A stretch of 64,000 bases of DNA. Origin: Methylobacter sp. GTDB lineage: Bacteria > Pseudomonadota > Gammaproteobacteria > Methylococcales > Methylomonadaceae. The notes under the pieces were generated by a model that saw only the letters and a program-made list of their open reading frames with translations, did not search any database and was not told where the DNA came from. Position 1 is the first letter of the stretch. The number at the start of each line of letters is the position of its first letter. The stretch spans positions 1-64,000 of the forward strand of contig JAPLRU010000091.1 in the NCBI GenBank assembly GCA_026399025.1. Reading direction: 5' to 3'. The translations under genes and the position numbers were made by a program. Positions 35,164-43,968 of this stretch are shown here, piece by piece.

Positions 35164-35374
35164 CCCATCTCCTGCCAAACTCATCTTTATGAAGGGCCAC
35201 AAGTGTGAGCGCTTTGTTTAAATCTTTTGGTTTCATGTAATTATCCACTATACGTAGCGATGCCGGTTCGATTTTAGCGAAGTCGCCGCCTTTTATGATA
35301 TGGATATGCTTCGGCTCATGCTCGTTCGCATAAAAGAAAAATTTGAATCCATCAATGAGCAATCATGTTGGCAT
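35141..35374 (-). pseudogene. DUF4160-family gene with an in-frame TGA at codon 4
   Basis: The protein reads LLIDGFKFFFYANEHEPKHIHIIKGG...IVDNYMKPKDLNKALTLVALHKDEFGRRWDEYF, clear DUF4160. Family members usually begin MPT-x-L. Here ATG CCA ACA lies at 35366-35374 in frame and is followed directly by TGA (35363-35365) and then TTG CTC ATT GAT GGA. So either a nonsense change has hit codon 4, or translation begins at the TTG at 35362 (73 aa). The rest of the frame is intact. Partner of the DUF2442 gene. Confidence 0.6.
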
Positions 35375-35425
35375 ATGATCTGAGTTTATTTTGCCGACAC
35401 TGGCTATTTGCCGTTTAAAGCCATT

Positions 35426-35899
35426 TTATCTCATTGGAATTATTATGGTAACGCCGTAAGCCGATTGCTCTAATTTTCCGGTCTTACCGTAATAATCAAT
35501 AACTCCGTTTTCCCATGCAACCCAAACTTCCTCAGCGCCTGCCTGCAAATAGAGCTGCGCCTTATTGGTCATTTCTTCTTTTGAATTGGAAGGCGAGACA
35601 ACTTCAACACAAATTTCAGGGGCATGGGAATAAGGTGTTTCGTAACCGTATTGCTTGATAAAGGTCTTGGAGCACCATGCCACATCAGCGACTTTGACGC
35701 CTTCAGTGGTTTGAACTGAGCATTCAATCAGCACTTCACCTTTTTTGAGTTTGCGCTTAAGTAATGTGCCAATTTGAAATTGCAAGTGACCATGTCGATT
35801 GGAAGCGGGAGTCATTTCAATTTTGCCATAGCGATTTAACTCGATTTTAAAAGGTAAGTTTTCAAAATATGGATTATCAACCACTTCTGCCCATTGCAT
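35426..35899 (-). CDS. Uma2-family (DUF820) nuclease-fold protein
   Basis: A 157-residue protein of the Uma2/DUF820 family, which has a PD-(D/E)xK nuclease fold of unknown role. Visible core: SNRHGHLQFQIGTLLKRKL, VKVADVAWCSKTF (metal-ligand aspartate), HAPEICVEVVSPSNSKEEMTNKAQLYLQAGAEEVWVAWE. The catalytic E-V and later K are present. Inserted between pqqC and pqqD with other small genes on the same strand. Confidence 0.85.
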   Translation of the reverse strand: MQWAEVVDNPYFENLPFKIELNRYGKIEMTPASNRHGHLQFQIGTLLKRKLKKGEVLIECSVQTTEGVKVADVAWCSKTFIKQYGYETPYSHAPEICVEVVSPSNSKEEMTNKAQLYLQAGAEEVWVAWENGVIDYYGKTGKLEQSAYGVTIIIPMR

Positions 35900-35935
35900 C
35901 GCCTGATCTCCTAGATTATACGAAAATACGCTTTT

Positions 35936-36388
35936 TCATGGCTGTTCTCCAACGTTCATTGATGGCAACCAACCTTCGGAAAGGATGTCGTCAATAGTCC
36001 ATGGGCATGATTCAGGGAAGCAATCCATGCCGGTTTCACTAACGGCTATCGACACCGCATCCCCCCAGGCATCAGCTAACCACTCCAAATCATGGATGGA
36101 TGTCTTGAGACTGGGAGTGTTTTTTAAGCGCCGAGCAATAGCCTTACGTTGTTCTTTAATGGTTCGTTGCCAGCTACTGCTTTGCCGTGCCGATTGATAT
36201 TGCCATTTGAGCAAATGGGCTAAAAGTACTGCCATGCGGCTTGCTAATTCACGCTGTTCGCTTTTGCCCACGTCTTCAATTTCCTCGGCGATGTGTTCTA
36301 TATCGATGGCTGACAACTGGCCTGACCGTAACAGATTGGCTTGCTCTTTGGCCCATGCCACAATGTCATGTTCGTAAGTTGTTGCCAT
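35936..36388 (-). CDS. DUF29-family protein
   Basis: A 150-residue all-helical protein of the DUF29 family: YEHDIVAWAKEQANLLRSGQLSAIDIEHIAEEIEDVGKSEQRELASRMAVLLAHLLKWQYQ, then SSWQRTIKEQRKAIARRL and CPWTIDDILSEGWLP. Function unknown; the family is common in cyanobacteria and environmental proteobacteria, often near mobile or toxin genes. Its start lies 13 bp after the pqqC stop, so it is probably cotranscribed with pqqC. Confidence 0.85.
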   Translation of the reverse strand: MATTYEHDIVAWAKEQANLLRSGQLSAIDIEHIAEEIEDVGKSEQRELASRMAVLLAHLLKWQYQSARQSSSWQRTIKEQRKAIARRLKNTPSLKTSIHDLEWLADAWGDAVSIAVSETGMDCFPESCPWTIDDILSEGWLPSMNVGEQP

Positions 36389-36401
36389 TGGTTACTCCAC
36401 A

Positions 36402-37133
36402 CTATTTTTCAATATTAAAATACGGCGGCATGTCGTGAATATAAGCCATGTACATTGCATCGGCCATGGTCCACAACACATCCAATTTGAATTGCAGAAT
36501 TTGAATCATACGCTCTTGCTGTTCGCGGGTCTTATACCAATCCAGCGTAATCGCCAAGCCGTGTTCGACATCTCGGCGCGCTTCGGTCAGGCGTTTGCGG
36601 AAATAGATATAGCCTTCCTGTTCCACCCAGGGGTAATGTTCCGGCCAGTTGTCCAGACGTTGCTGGTGAATTTTAGGCGCAAACAGTTCGGTTAACGAGG
36701 AGCTGGCCGCTTCGTGCCATTCCGCGCGGCGGGCGAAATTAACATAGGCATCGACGGCAAAACGCACGCCCGGCAACACGAATTTTAATGAAGTGATGTC
36801 TTCGCGCGTTAAGCCGACCGCAATGCCCAACTGTATCCAGGCCTCAATACCGCCCGGATCGCCGGGATGGCCATCATGATCCATAATCCGCTGTATCCAT
36901 TTGGCGCGGGTTTCGCGATCCGGGCAATTGGCCAGGATATTGGCGTCTTTAATCGGAATGCAGACCTGATAATAAAACCGGTTGGCGACCCAGCCCTGCA
37001 ATTGTGCTTTGGTCAGTTTACCTTCGTTCATCAGGGTATGGTACGGGTGATGAATATGGTAATGGCTTTCCATGCCGCGCAAGGCGGCTTCAAATTCTTC
37101 GCGGGTCCATGCAGGATTGTCGTTTTGGCTCAT
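36402..37133 (-). CDS. pqqC: Pyrroloquinoline-quinone synthase PqqC
   Basis: Cofactor-free oxidase that carries out ring closure and the final eight-electron oxidation giving PQQ. 243 aa, normal length. Family motifs: [68 protein letters not shown], and [12 protein letters not shown]. The catalytic histidines and tyrosines lie within these blocks. In this genome pqqC stands apart from both pqqB (3 kb upstream) and pqqD (2 kb downstream). An AGGAAATC site precedes the ATG. Confidence 0.97.
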   Translation of the reverse strand: MSQNDNPAWTREEFEAALRGMESHYHIHHPYHTLMNEGKLTKAQLQGWVANRFYYQVCIPIKDANILANCPDRETRAKWIQRIMDHDGHPGDPGGIEAWIQLGIAVGLTREDITSLKFVLPGVRFAVDAYVNFARRAEWHEAASSSLTELFAPKIHQQRLDNWPEHYPWVEQEGYIYFRKRLTEARRDVEHGLAITLDWYKTREQQERMIQILQFKLDVLWTMADAMYMAYIHDMPPYFNIEK

Positions 37134-37216
37134 AATGATTTCCTTTGATTATTGGTTTTTTAGGGACAAATAGAGGTCATGTTAGGTAGCATTAAACTTT
37201 AACAACCGGAATAAAA

Positions 37217-38176
37217 TTAATTGATTGTAGATAGCATGTTAAAAAAACTGGGTAAATGATGCTCGCTTTCACGAGGTTGTTTTGCATAAAATTCTCTACC
37301 TATTTTAAGGCAAAGTTCATCACGGTAATTTTTATGATCTGCTGTTTCGATGGGTAATTTAATATCTTCCCAGATTGGTTTGGATTTGGCGATAGTCAGT
37401 AGCGCGTAAATCAAAGCGTTTTTCTCGGTTGTTGTGGCTTTAGAGTTTGTAAAGCCATCCAGCCAGCTTTTTTGGAAATCATTGACGGATTGGCTATTGT
37501 ACAAAAGCTGATGATGCTGAATGCGTTTCTTTGCTTTAGGAAAGTTCTTATAAATATCCGTATGCTCTGTCATAGACTGAACTATTTTTTGATAGAGTCT
37601 AGTTAACGCTACAGGAAAATTATCAAAAACAGCTTTAGGTTGATGATTACTTAATAAATCATGCAGTTCCGGTATAAGAAAATAGGCTTCCTTGTGTAGC
37701 AGCCCTGTTACCCAAATAGAGTGATCTTTACTTGTTGCATTGACCTTGCCATTTCTGTAGAGGTTTTGATAAATGTCCTCTACATTTTTAAAAGGATATT
37801 CCCCCGATATTCTTGTTTTTTGTAAGTCAATATCGAGTAAAGCAAATAGTCTATTGTGGTTTAAATAAGATTCTTTGGGGTGACTAGCCTGATGCTTTTC
37901 TTTTAAATAGAAATAGGCGCTGATTACGTTTGTTTGTGTACCGCATGGATAAAAGTACGGTTCAAGTTTTCCCGTGGTTCGCCACCAACTCGGCACAGCC
38001 CGATAATAAAAAGCGCTATCCTGCGTTGTTTGGGCGAACTCGGTAATGCTGGGTGCAGTTGCACTAGGCTTTAACGGTTTACCGCCTTCGCACAATACTA
38101 CGATGCGATTTAGGATAGCGCGTTCGTTGACTATTTCATCGCAATGCGCTTCTAATTCTTCTCGATTAAAACTCAT
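37217..38176 (-). CDS. TOPRIM-like (OLD-type) protein paired with an AAA ATPase
   Basis: A 319-residue protein starting 14 bp after the ATPase stop. I chose the ATG at 38176 because upstream codons run inside the ATPase gene. The N-terminal half has the pattern of a TOPRIM domain: RIVVLCEGG (catalytic glutamate), QDSAFYYRAVP, YFYPCGTQTNVISAYFYLKEK, and NRLFALLDIDLQ (the D-x-D pair). This order is that of OLD-family nucleases and of DUF4435-type partners. The C-terminal half (NFPVALTRLYQKIVQSM, ALIYALLTIAKS) is unassigned. I see no HNH motif, so it is not the Septu PtuB type. Probably the nuclease half of a two-gene anti-phage system; the family call is an inference. Confidence 0.6.
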   Translation of the reverse strand: MSFNREELEAHCDEIVNERAILNRIVVLCEGGKPLKPSATAPSITEFAQTTQDSAFYYRAVPSWWRTTGKLEPYFYPCGTQTNVISAYFYLKEKHQASHPKESYLNHNRLFALLDIDLQKTRISGEYPFKNVEDIYQNLYRNGKVNATSKDHSIWVTGLLHKEAYFLIPELHDLLSNHQPKAVFDNFPVALTRLYQKIVQSMTEHTDIYKNFPKAKKRIQHHQLLYNSQSVNDFQKSWLDGFTNSKATTTEKNALIYALLTIAKSKPIWEDIKLPIETADHKNYRDELCLKIGREFYAKQPRESEHHLPSFFNMLSTIN

Positions 38177-38190
38177 TCGGTCAATTTCAT

Positions 38191-39537
38191 TTAAGACAAG
38201 AGATTTGGCGGGAGTTCTTTGACATGGGCGGGTGTGATACCACGACACAGCTCATAAGAATGTGTTGCTAAGATGTATTGGTTGCTGGCTTCCCATTCGA
38301 CCAAATCATCGACAATATGTCGTTGCCAGTCAGGATGAAAGCCGCTTTCTATTTCATCCATTAGTACGATGTTTTCATCTTTAGACAAAAATTTTAGCCA
38401 AACATAAATACTTAAACGTTTTAATTCACCGTGGCTTAGATCTTCGGGGTAAATGTCTATGCCATCATTAGTTTGGAAGTTTATTCCGATGATGGTGGCA
38501 TTCTCATCAAATTGAAGGCGTATTTTTTTATCTAAAGTTAATAGATTTAACTCTTCAATTATTATTTGGTAGCTGTTACCGCTAGTTCCAGTATCAGCTA
38601 GTGCTTTAAAGTCTTGATTACGAGCTTCTTCAATTAAGGCAACGACTGCATCAATAGCGAAAATATCGTAGGTTAGGAAATTGGGTAAATTTTTTTTAGC
38701 TTCATTAAGCTTTGCATCATAAGCGCCTCTCCAACTCCAGCTTTTTTTATCATTAAGTTTTTTAAAAAGCGATTTTTTGGCAGTATTATTAAGAAATAGA
38801 TAAACCTGAGTTGCAGGTGCGGTGAGAAACACTTTTTTTGATGCTGCTGTTAAAGTGTCTTTTACATCATTGACCAACTTTCTTAATCCTGAAGAGTGAC
38901 ATAACAGCCCTATTGCACGCCCATTACAAGCATACGTTGTAATATGGCATTGCTTTTTAAGTATTAAATTTTCTGAAATGTTGCTTATTAAAGGTTGGTT
39001 GATTTTAATTTTTTTATCAATTGCTTCAATATCATGTTCAATAGATTCAGCTTGTTCTTCGGCGGTTAGTACTACTTCGTTTCCATGAAGAATATCTGAA
39101 AAGAACCTTTGTTTTAGCTTATCCTTTAGGCTTGTGCGCTCAGAAAGCAGTTCATTCTCTTTAATAAAAATATCAAAAGAAACCATATCCTTATTAAAAA
39201 TAGGATCAATGTCTAATTGTCGCAAATAGGCATCATTGCAAAGAGTAAACTCCAGCTCGATTTTCTCGTCACCGTCCAAGAGTTCGAATTTAGCTAGCCG
39301 CTTACTGATCTCACCTTCAGGAATCCCAATGTGCTCCAGCATATTGGAAATAAATTGATGCCGTTCTTGATGCGCCGAACAATGCAACAACACAAAAATC
39401 AACTGCAACAACGTACTCTTGCCGCCGCCGTTCAAGCTTCCCAGTGGAAACACTTGCGGCACATACTCCGGCTCAAAGCTAATATCCACATTTTTTAATA
39501 CCCTGAATTCAGGGACTTGAACGCGCATTAATCGCAT
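38191..39537 (-). CDS. AAA/ABC-type ATPase (OLD-like), probable defence component
   Basis: A 448-residue SMC/OLD-like ATPase. I chose the ATG at 39537, preceded by AAGGAA. Motifs in order: Walker A GSLNGGGKSTLL (about 33-44), a long central coiled-coil-like region (about 140-330), ABC signature DLSHGELKRLSIYVW, Walker B ENIVLMDEIESGFHPDWQ and an H-loop ILATHSYELC. This combination is that of AAA_15/AAA_21 ATPases found with TOPRIM nucleases in Gabija-, OLD- and retron-type defence. It lacks a fused nuclease; the TOPRIM-like domain is encoded by the next gene 14 bp downstream. Base use is clearly more AT-rich than the flanking pqq genes, which suggests horizontal gain. Confidence 0.8.
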   Translation of the reverse strand: MRLMRVQVPEFRVLKNVDISFEPEYVPQVFPLGSLNGGGKSTLLQLIFVLLHCSAHQERHQFISNMLEHIGIPEGEISKRLAKFELLDGDEKIELEFTLCNDAYLRQLDIDPIFNKDMVSFDIFIKENELLSERTSLKDKLKQRFFSDILHGNEVVLTAEEQAESIEHDIEAIDKKIKINQPLISNISENLILKKQCHITTYACNGRAIGLLCHSSGLRKLVNDVKDTLTAASKKVFLTAPATQVYLFLNNTAKKSLFKKLNDKKSWSWRGAYDAKLNEAKKNLPNFLTYDIFAIDAVVALIEEARNQDFKALADTGTSGNSYQIIIEELNLLTLDKKIRLQFDENATIIGINFQTNDGIDIYPEDLSHGELKRLSIYVWLKFLSKDENIVLMDEIESGFHPDWQRHIVDDLVEWEASNQYILATHSYELCRGITPAHVKELPPNLLS

Positions 39538-39582
39538 AGCTTGTTCCTTGTAACCCAAAATACAGCCCAGACCTGACAGGTT

Positions 39583-40149
39583 TTAAAACAGCACATCTTC
39601 ATAAATATCCGCCGGCGTTAATGCCACATGATAATCATCGCAAGCAATAGTCAAGGTTTGCTCGTGTTCTAAAATGCCGCCCTGCCAAGCCCCAGCTTGA
39701 TCGCGCATAAAATATTCGGCTTTCATTTGCAGCGAATCGACCAATAAGTAATAACGCAGACTGGGCATTTTGGAATAAACCAACCATTTTTCATGGCGGT
39801 CAATCCGCTCGGTGCCGGTCGACTGTACTTCGGCAATGAAACACGGCTGTTCTTTATAAAACTCGGCATTGTCTGCCTTATTGCAGACCAACATAACATC
39901 GGGATAATAATAAAAACGCCCCTGCTCAACACGGCATTTCATGTCACTGACAAACACCCCGCAGCTACCGCCACGCGCGGCGATACGCAAGACAATCGCG
40001 ATGTTCAAGGCAATACGGTTGTGTTTTTCGCCGGCCCCCGCCATCGCATAACAATCACCCTCAACATATTCGTGTTTACTGTCGCTTTGGGCTTCCAGCG
40101 TCAAATAATCCTGTTCGGATATATAGCGCTGTTGGGGGAATGCGCTCAT
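39583..40149 (-). CDS. Uma2-family (DUF820) nuclease-fold protein, second copy
   Basis: A 188-residue Uma2/DUF820 protein: ISEQDYLTLEAQSDSKHEYVEGDCYAMAGAGEKHNRIALNIAIVL, CGVFVSDMKCRVEQGRFYYYPDVMLVC, and FIAEVQSTGTERIDRHEKWLVYSKMPSLRYYLLVD. The PD-(D/E)xK set D, E-V and K is recognisable, with EVQS in place of the usual EVLS. It is a different subgroup from the copy at 35426-35899. It starts 11 bp after the pqqB stop and leads the three-gene block that splits pqqB from pqqC. Confidence 0.87.
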   Translation of the reverse strand: MSAFPQQRYISEQDYLTLEAQSDSKHEYVEGDCYAMAGAGEKHNRIALNIAIVLRIAARGGSCGVFVSDMKCRVEQGRFYYYPDVMLVCNKADNAEFYKEQPCFIAEVQSTGTERIDRHEKWLVYSKMPSLRYYLLVDSLQMKAEYFMRDQAGAWQGGILEHEQTLTIACDDYHVALTPADIYEDVLF

Positions 40150-40160
40150 GTCGGCAAGGC

Positions 40161-41072
40161 CTACAAATCGATTTCCAAACCGTCGTAAGCGACTTCAATG
40201 CCGGCGGCATCGAGTATTTTACGCTGTTCGGAATCGTCGTCTAAGATCGGGTTGGTGTTGTTGATATGGATTAAAATTTTGCGGGCTTTGGCCACGCCGT
40301 TCAGCACTTCTATCATGCCGCCCTCGCCGGATTGCGGCAAATGGCCGATTTCACGGGCTTTTTTATGGCTGATATTTTGCGTGCACATTTCGTCGTCAGT
40401 CCAAAAAGTGCCGTCCACCAATAAACAATCGACGGCTTGCATGGCCGCCATCACATGCGCTTCTATCTCGCCTAAGCCGGGTGAATAAAACACTTTTTTG
40501 CCGGTAGAAATCTGTTCGATGATCACGCCGATATTGTCGCCGTCATGCGGATCATGCCGATGCGGAGAATAAGGCGGCGCTTTGCTTTTTAACGCTTGAG
40601 TGTAAAAGCGTAAATCATTGATGCCGGGAATGGTGAAGCTGCTGCCGTCGTATGGAATCGGATGATGGTTAACCGTGCAATAATCCGCCAACATATTGAA
40701 TAAAGGAAAACCGGTGGTCAGGTCTTGTTTGACCATTTCCGTGCAATAAACCTCCAGCGGTTTGCCTTCCCGGAGCATCAGCAAGCCGGTGGTATGGTCG
40801 ATTTGGCTATCGATCAGCATGATGGCTTTAATGCCGGTATCGCGAACGCCTTCTTTAGGTTGAATAGCCGGAAAAGCTTCCAGTTGTGCGCGAATGTCGG
40901 GCGAGGCGTTAAACAACAGCCAGTTAAGGTTATCGGTGCTTACTGCAATAGATGATTGGGTACGGGCTTTGCCGTTCATTTGATTGTGGCGCAAGCGGTG
41001 GCAATTATGGCAGTTGCAGTTCCATTGAGGAAAACCGCCGCCGGCACCTGAACCGAGAACTCTGATCTTCAT
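40161..41072 (-). CDS. pqqB: PQQ biosynthesis hydroxylase PqqB
   Basis: Metallo-beta-lactamase-fold iron hydroxylase acting on the diamino-acid intermediate of PQQ synthesis. 303 aa, normal length. Typical text: [28 protein letters not shown] (with the Zn-site cysteines CNCHNC), [44 protein letters not shown], and [16 protein letters not shown]. It follows pqqA after a hairpin that may attenuate readthrough. Downstream, unrelated genes separate it from pqqC. Confidence 0.97.
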   Translation of the reverse strand: MKIRVLGSGAGGGFPQWNCNCHNCHRLRHNQMNGKARTQSSIAVSTDNLNWLLFNASPDIRAQLEAFPAIQPKEGVRDTGIKAIMLIDSQIDHTTGLLMLREGKPLEVYCTEMVKQDLTTGFPLFNMLADYCTVNHHPIPYDGSSFTIPGINDLRFYTQALKSKAPPYSPHRHDPHDGDNIGVIIEQISTGKKVFYSPGLGEIEAHVMAAMQAVDCLLVDGTFWTDDEMCTQNISHKKAREIGHLPQSGEGGMIEVLNGVAKARKILIHINNTNPILDDDSEQRKILDAAGIEVAYDGLEIDL

Positions 41073-41133
41073 AATTTATAAGGTAACCTAAAAGAGAATA
41101 AGGGCCGAATGATACGGGAATAAAGAACATCAG

Positions 41134-41170
41134 GCAAAAAAAAGGGGCTCATCAAGAGCCCCTTTTTTGC
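41134..41170 (-). terminator. Attenuator-type hairpin between pqqA and pqqB
   Basis: AAAAGGGGCTC (arm ending at 41150), a five-base loop ATCAA, and GAGCCCCTTTT (arm from 41156) with runs of A and T on both sides make a strong rho-independent terminator in either direction. It lies 10 bp past the pqqA stop. A partial terminator here is usual for pqq operons and would give much more pqqA than pqqB-E transcript. Confidence 0.85.
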
Positions 41171-41179
41171 CTAAACCGA

Positions 41180-41254
41180 TTAACGGTTGTAGATGTACAT
41201 TGTTACTTCAAAACCGAAACGCAGGTCAGTGTAGCTTGGTGTTTCCCATTTCAT
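41180..41254 (-). CDS. pqqA: PQQ precursor peptide PqqA
   Basis: A 24-codon gene. It encodes MKWETPSYTDLRFGFEVTMY followed by IYNR. The Glu (16) and Tyr (20), spaced as E-V-T-M-Y, are the two residues that are joined to make PQQ. A strong GGAGG ribosome site lies seven bases before the ATG. It is the first gene of the locus, with a good promoter upstream and a terminator hairpin downstream. Confidence 0.97.
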   Translation of the reverse strand: MKWETPSYTDLRFGFEVTMYIYNR

Positions 41255-41313
41255 CGTAAACCTCCAGAAGTGTTTAAATTATTATGCTAGCTTGATCAAG
41301 TAAGCTCAATCGA

Positions 41314-41342
41314 AGTATACGATGAACTATTTTTTTACGCAA
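41314..41342 (-). promoter_or_regulatory. Sigma70-type promoter of pqqA
   Basis: On the minus strand TTGCGT (41337-41342) and TATACT (41314-41319) are separated by exactly 17 bp, ending about 60 bp before the pqqA start. This is the only good promoter I found for the locus; downstream genes on the same strand could all be served from it by readthrough. Confidence 0.65.
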
Positions 41343-41529
41343 CTCTCAGAGCCTCTTCATGCTGAAAGCACATACAAATGTCTGTTTTTTTTACAATGCG
41401 CCGTTAAAGACCTTTTCTGGAAAACCATCTGTTGCTTGGTTGATAAAGTATGCCAATAAGGTCGTCCAAGCACAGTAGCGAGGTGGCGTTTCCGGCAACA
41501 CTGTGCGTCCTATAAATCTCTCACCGCGA

Positions 41530-43587
41530 TCAATTAATAAGCGTCCGGCATTTTTCCAGAAGCTTCTGTAGCGTTTCTATATCAACGGGTTTGACCTGAT
41601 ATTCGTTGAAGCCCGTTGTAGCGAGTAAACTTTCCGGATCATTCGGCGGTACATAACCTGACAGGGCAATAATAAACAGATCACCCAGTTCGGGGCATTG
41701 CCGTAGTTTTTTCGCGACCTCATAACCGTCCATTTCCGGTAATCCGATGTCAAGAATAACGACTTGCGGTTGCTTGGCTCGTGCCATTTCAATCCCTGAG
41801 AGTCCGTCATGGGCTATCCATACTTGATGACCTTTAAATTCCAACAGCATAGCGAGGCTTTCCGCAGCCGCATAGTAGTCATCCACGATCAGGATACGCA
41901 GCCCCCCGTTGCTTGAGTGGAAATCAGTTGTAGCGACTGCGGTTGTTGTTTCCGGTAGGCTCAGCAGCGGCAGTCGGACTACGAATTCGCTGCCTTGGCC
42001 TAAACCCGCACTAAACGCCTGCACGTCGCCGCCATGCATCACCACCAATTTGTGGACCAGCGCTAAGCCGATGCCCAAGCCACCTTGGGAACGGGAAATG
42101 TCGGCGTCCACCTGATAAAACAGTTCGAATAAATGGAGTAAGGCCGATGACTCGATGCCGCAGCCTGTGTCGCGAACACGGATACACACTTGGTCTTTGA
42201 TGTGTTCGATTGTCAGGCTGATGTGTCCGCCCTGCTCGGTATACTTTGCCGCATTGTTGAGCAGGTTCGATACGATCTGAGTCAGTCTGACCCGGTCGCC
42301 TTCGACTCGTAGCGGCTGCTCAGGAAGCGTCAGGGAGAATTGTTGCCGGCGGGCGTCGATCAACGGCCGGCTGGATTCCACCACCTGCAATACGAAATCC
42401 GCCACCGCCAGCGGTTCTTTTTTAAGCTCGATCTTACCCAGGGTGATACGGGAAATATCCAACAGGTCATCGACCAGTTGGCTCAGATGCCCCACCTGCC
42501 GTTCAACAACATCGCCACACCAAGAGAGCCGAGCTGCCTCTAAACTGCCCGTTTTCAGTAATTGCGCAACGTTGCGCATAGGTCCCAAAGGATTGCGAAG
42601 TTCATGGGCCAACATAGCGAGAAATTCATCCTTGCGGCGGTCGGCATCTTTCAGCGCCAGCTCCGCCTGTTTGCGCTCGGTGATGTCTTCAACCACAGCA
42701 CCAAAACCGATGACTTTTCCGCCGGAATCTTGCATCGGATACCAGCTTTCGTTCCAATAGCGCTGAAAGCCTGGCGCGGCGGTGGTTTCGCATGAGAATT
42801 CATAATTGCATACAGCCTTGCCGGTTTCGAGAATGCGGTTGGTTACTTTTTGTACATTATCGAGCAGTGCCGGCACTATCTCTGACAGGTGCAGCCCGAT
42901 GTGGGCCTCGACCGGAATACCGTTCATTTCGGCGAGGCGGTCGTTAATACGGATGTACCGCAGTTCCCTATCCAAAAATGCCAACCCGATCGGCGCAGTG
43001 AGCAGCAGTGTGTCAAGCAGTGTCAAGGTTTGCTTTTGCTTGGCTTCTAATCGCTCGCGTTCGGTGATGTCGCGGATAACAGCAAGCAAGCCGGAGGGTG
43101 TCCCATTTCCTGAGTACAGGCGGGTCACCGAAGACTCGACATGGAGGATCTCACCGTTACGTTTGATGTGGACGTTTTCACCGCGCCAGCGACCGGTTTG
43201 GTTGAGGGCGGCTACCATTTGGGTTTCATCGTCGGGTTGGACCCAGTGGGATCGGTAAATTTGCGCTATAGAACAGCCAAGTACTTCGGAAGCGGTGACG
43301 CCGTATTGCCTTTCGGCAGCGGCATTGAGGTAAGTCACGCGTTGATCGTCATCCACGACGATGACGGCATCGCTGATTTGCGTAAGAATTTCGCCGCGAA
43401 AGCGGTTTAATTCGGCATCTTGTCCTTGCAGAGTAAAGATTTTCGGACCTGTGGCGGTTTCAACCACCAGCGCATCAATTTCACCGCTACGGATCGCGCG
43501 CAGGGTTTCCTCGGCATTTTCCAGCCGGGCGCGAAGTTCTGCGTTTTCGGCAAGAAGGGCTTGTTGGGTAGGTGAGTGAGTCGACAC
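41530..43587 (-). CDS. PAS-PAS hybrid histidine kinase of the kai operon
   Basis: A 685-residue soluble hybrid kinase. N-terminal coiled coil (about 8-35, LLAENAELRARLENAEETLRAI), PAS at about 65-175, PAS/PAC at about 190-305, HisKA with LAHELRNPLG (His328), HATPase (NLLNNAAKYTE, GGLGIGLALVHKL) and a C-terminal receiver (ILIVDDYYAAAESL, VVILDIGLPEMDGYEV, VKPVD). The start is a GTG 15 bp after the second kaiB; no strong ribosome site precedes it, so translational coupling is likely. In cyanobacteria KaiBC signals through kinases such as SasA and CikA; this one lacks the KaiB-like sensor of SasA, but its place in the operon makes it the likely output partner. Confidence 0.92.
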   Translation of the reverse strand: MSTHSPTQQALLAENAELRARLENAEETLRAIRSGEIDALVVETATGPKIFTLQGQDAELNRFRGEILTQISDAVIVVDDDQRVTYLNAAAERQYGVTASEVLGCSIAQIYRSHWVQPDDETQMVAALNQTGRWRGENVHIKRNGEILHVESSVTRLYSGNGTPSGLLAVIRDITERERLEAKQKQTLTLLDTLLLTAPIGLAFLDRELRYIRINDRLAEMNGIPVEAHIGLHLSEIVPALLDNVQKVTNRILETGKAVCNYEFSCETTAAPGFQRYWNESWYPMQDSGGKVIGFGAVVEDITERKQAELALKDADRRKDEFLAMLAHELRNPLGPMRNVAQLLKTGSLEAARLSWCGDVVERQVGHLSQLVDDLLDISRITLGKIELKKEPLAVADFVLQVVESSRPLIDARRQQFSLTLPEQPLRVEGDRVRLTQIVSNLLNNAAKYTEQGGHISLTIEHIKDQVCIRVRDTGCGIESSALLHLFELFYQVDADISRSQGGLGIGLALVHKLVVMHGGDVQAFSAGLGQGSEFVVRLPLLSLPETTTAVATTDFHSSNGGLRILIVDDYYAAAESLAMLLEFKGHQVWIAHDGLSGIEMARAKQPQVVILDIGLPEMDGYEVAKKLRQCPELGDLFIIALSGYVPPNDPESLLATTGFNEYQVKPVDIETLQKLLEKCRTLIN

Positions 43588-43602
43588 GACGAAAAAACAG
43601 GT

Positions 43603-43962
43603 TTAGGCAAGAGCAGAAGGCTTGTCATCCACCTTGCGCAGATCGAGTCCGAGCAGGATGCGCTCGGTTTGCGACATATCGCCGATGAAGCGGCGTAAAG
43701 GGAGTGGCAATTTTTTAATTAAGGTCGGTGCGGCGATGATTTGTTCGCCTTCAGCCAGCGTCGGATGCTGGAAGATGTCTACGATTTCCAGTTCGTAGCG
43801 CCCCAACAGATGCTCTTCGCAAATCTTGCGGATGTTCACAATCGCCCGAGTGGAACTCGGCGTGGTGCCGGTTATGTAAAGTTTTAGGACGTAGCGGGCA
43901 TTGGCATGTGCGGCGGTGGCAGCTTCCAGCGCTTCGGCTTCGGTTGGAGAGGTCTTTTTCAT
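43603..43962 (-). CDS. kaiB: KaiB-family protein, second copy
   Basis: A 119-residue thioredoxin-like protein of the KaiB family: YVLKLYITGTTPSSTRAIVNIRKICEEHLLGRYELEIVDIFQHPTLAEGEQIIAAPTLIKKLPLPLRRFIGDMSQTERILLGLDL. It carries about 20 extra residues at the N-terminus and a short C-terminal tail. It starts six bases after the first kaiB stop. The two copies differ at many positions, so they may have different partners rather than being redundant. KaiB binds the KaiC ring after switching fold. Confidence 0.9.
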   Translation of the reverse strand: MKKTSPTEAEALEAATAAHANARYVLKLYITGTTPSSTRAIVNIRKICEEHLLGRYELEIVDIFQHPTLAEGEQIIAAPTLIKKLPLPLRRFIGDMSQTERILLGLDLRKVDDKPSALA

Positions 43963-43968
43963 AACGGC

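Noticed and set aside
37217-38176. Calling the ATPase partner a Septu PtuB (HNH) nuclease
   Set aside because: No HNH or C-x-x-C pattern; glutamate and DxD placement fits TOPRIM better.
41134-41170. A riboswitch between pqqA and pqqB
   Set aside because: The structure is a simple strong hairpin with A/T tracts and has no room for an aptamer.
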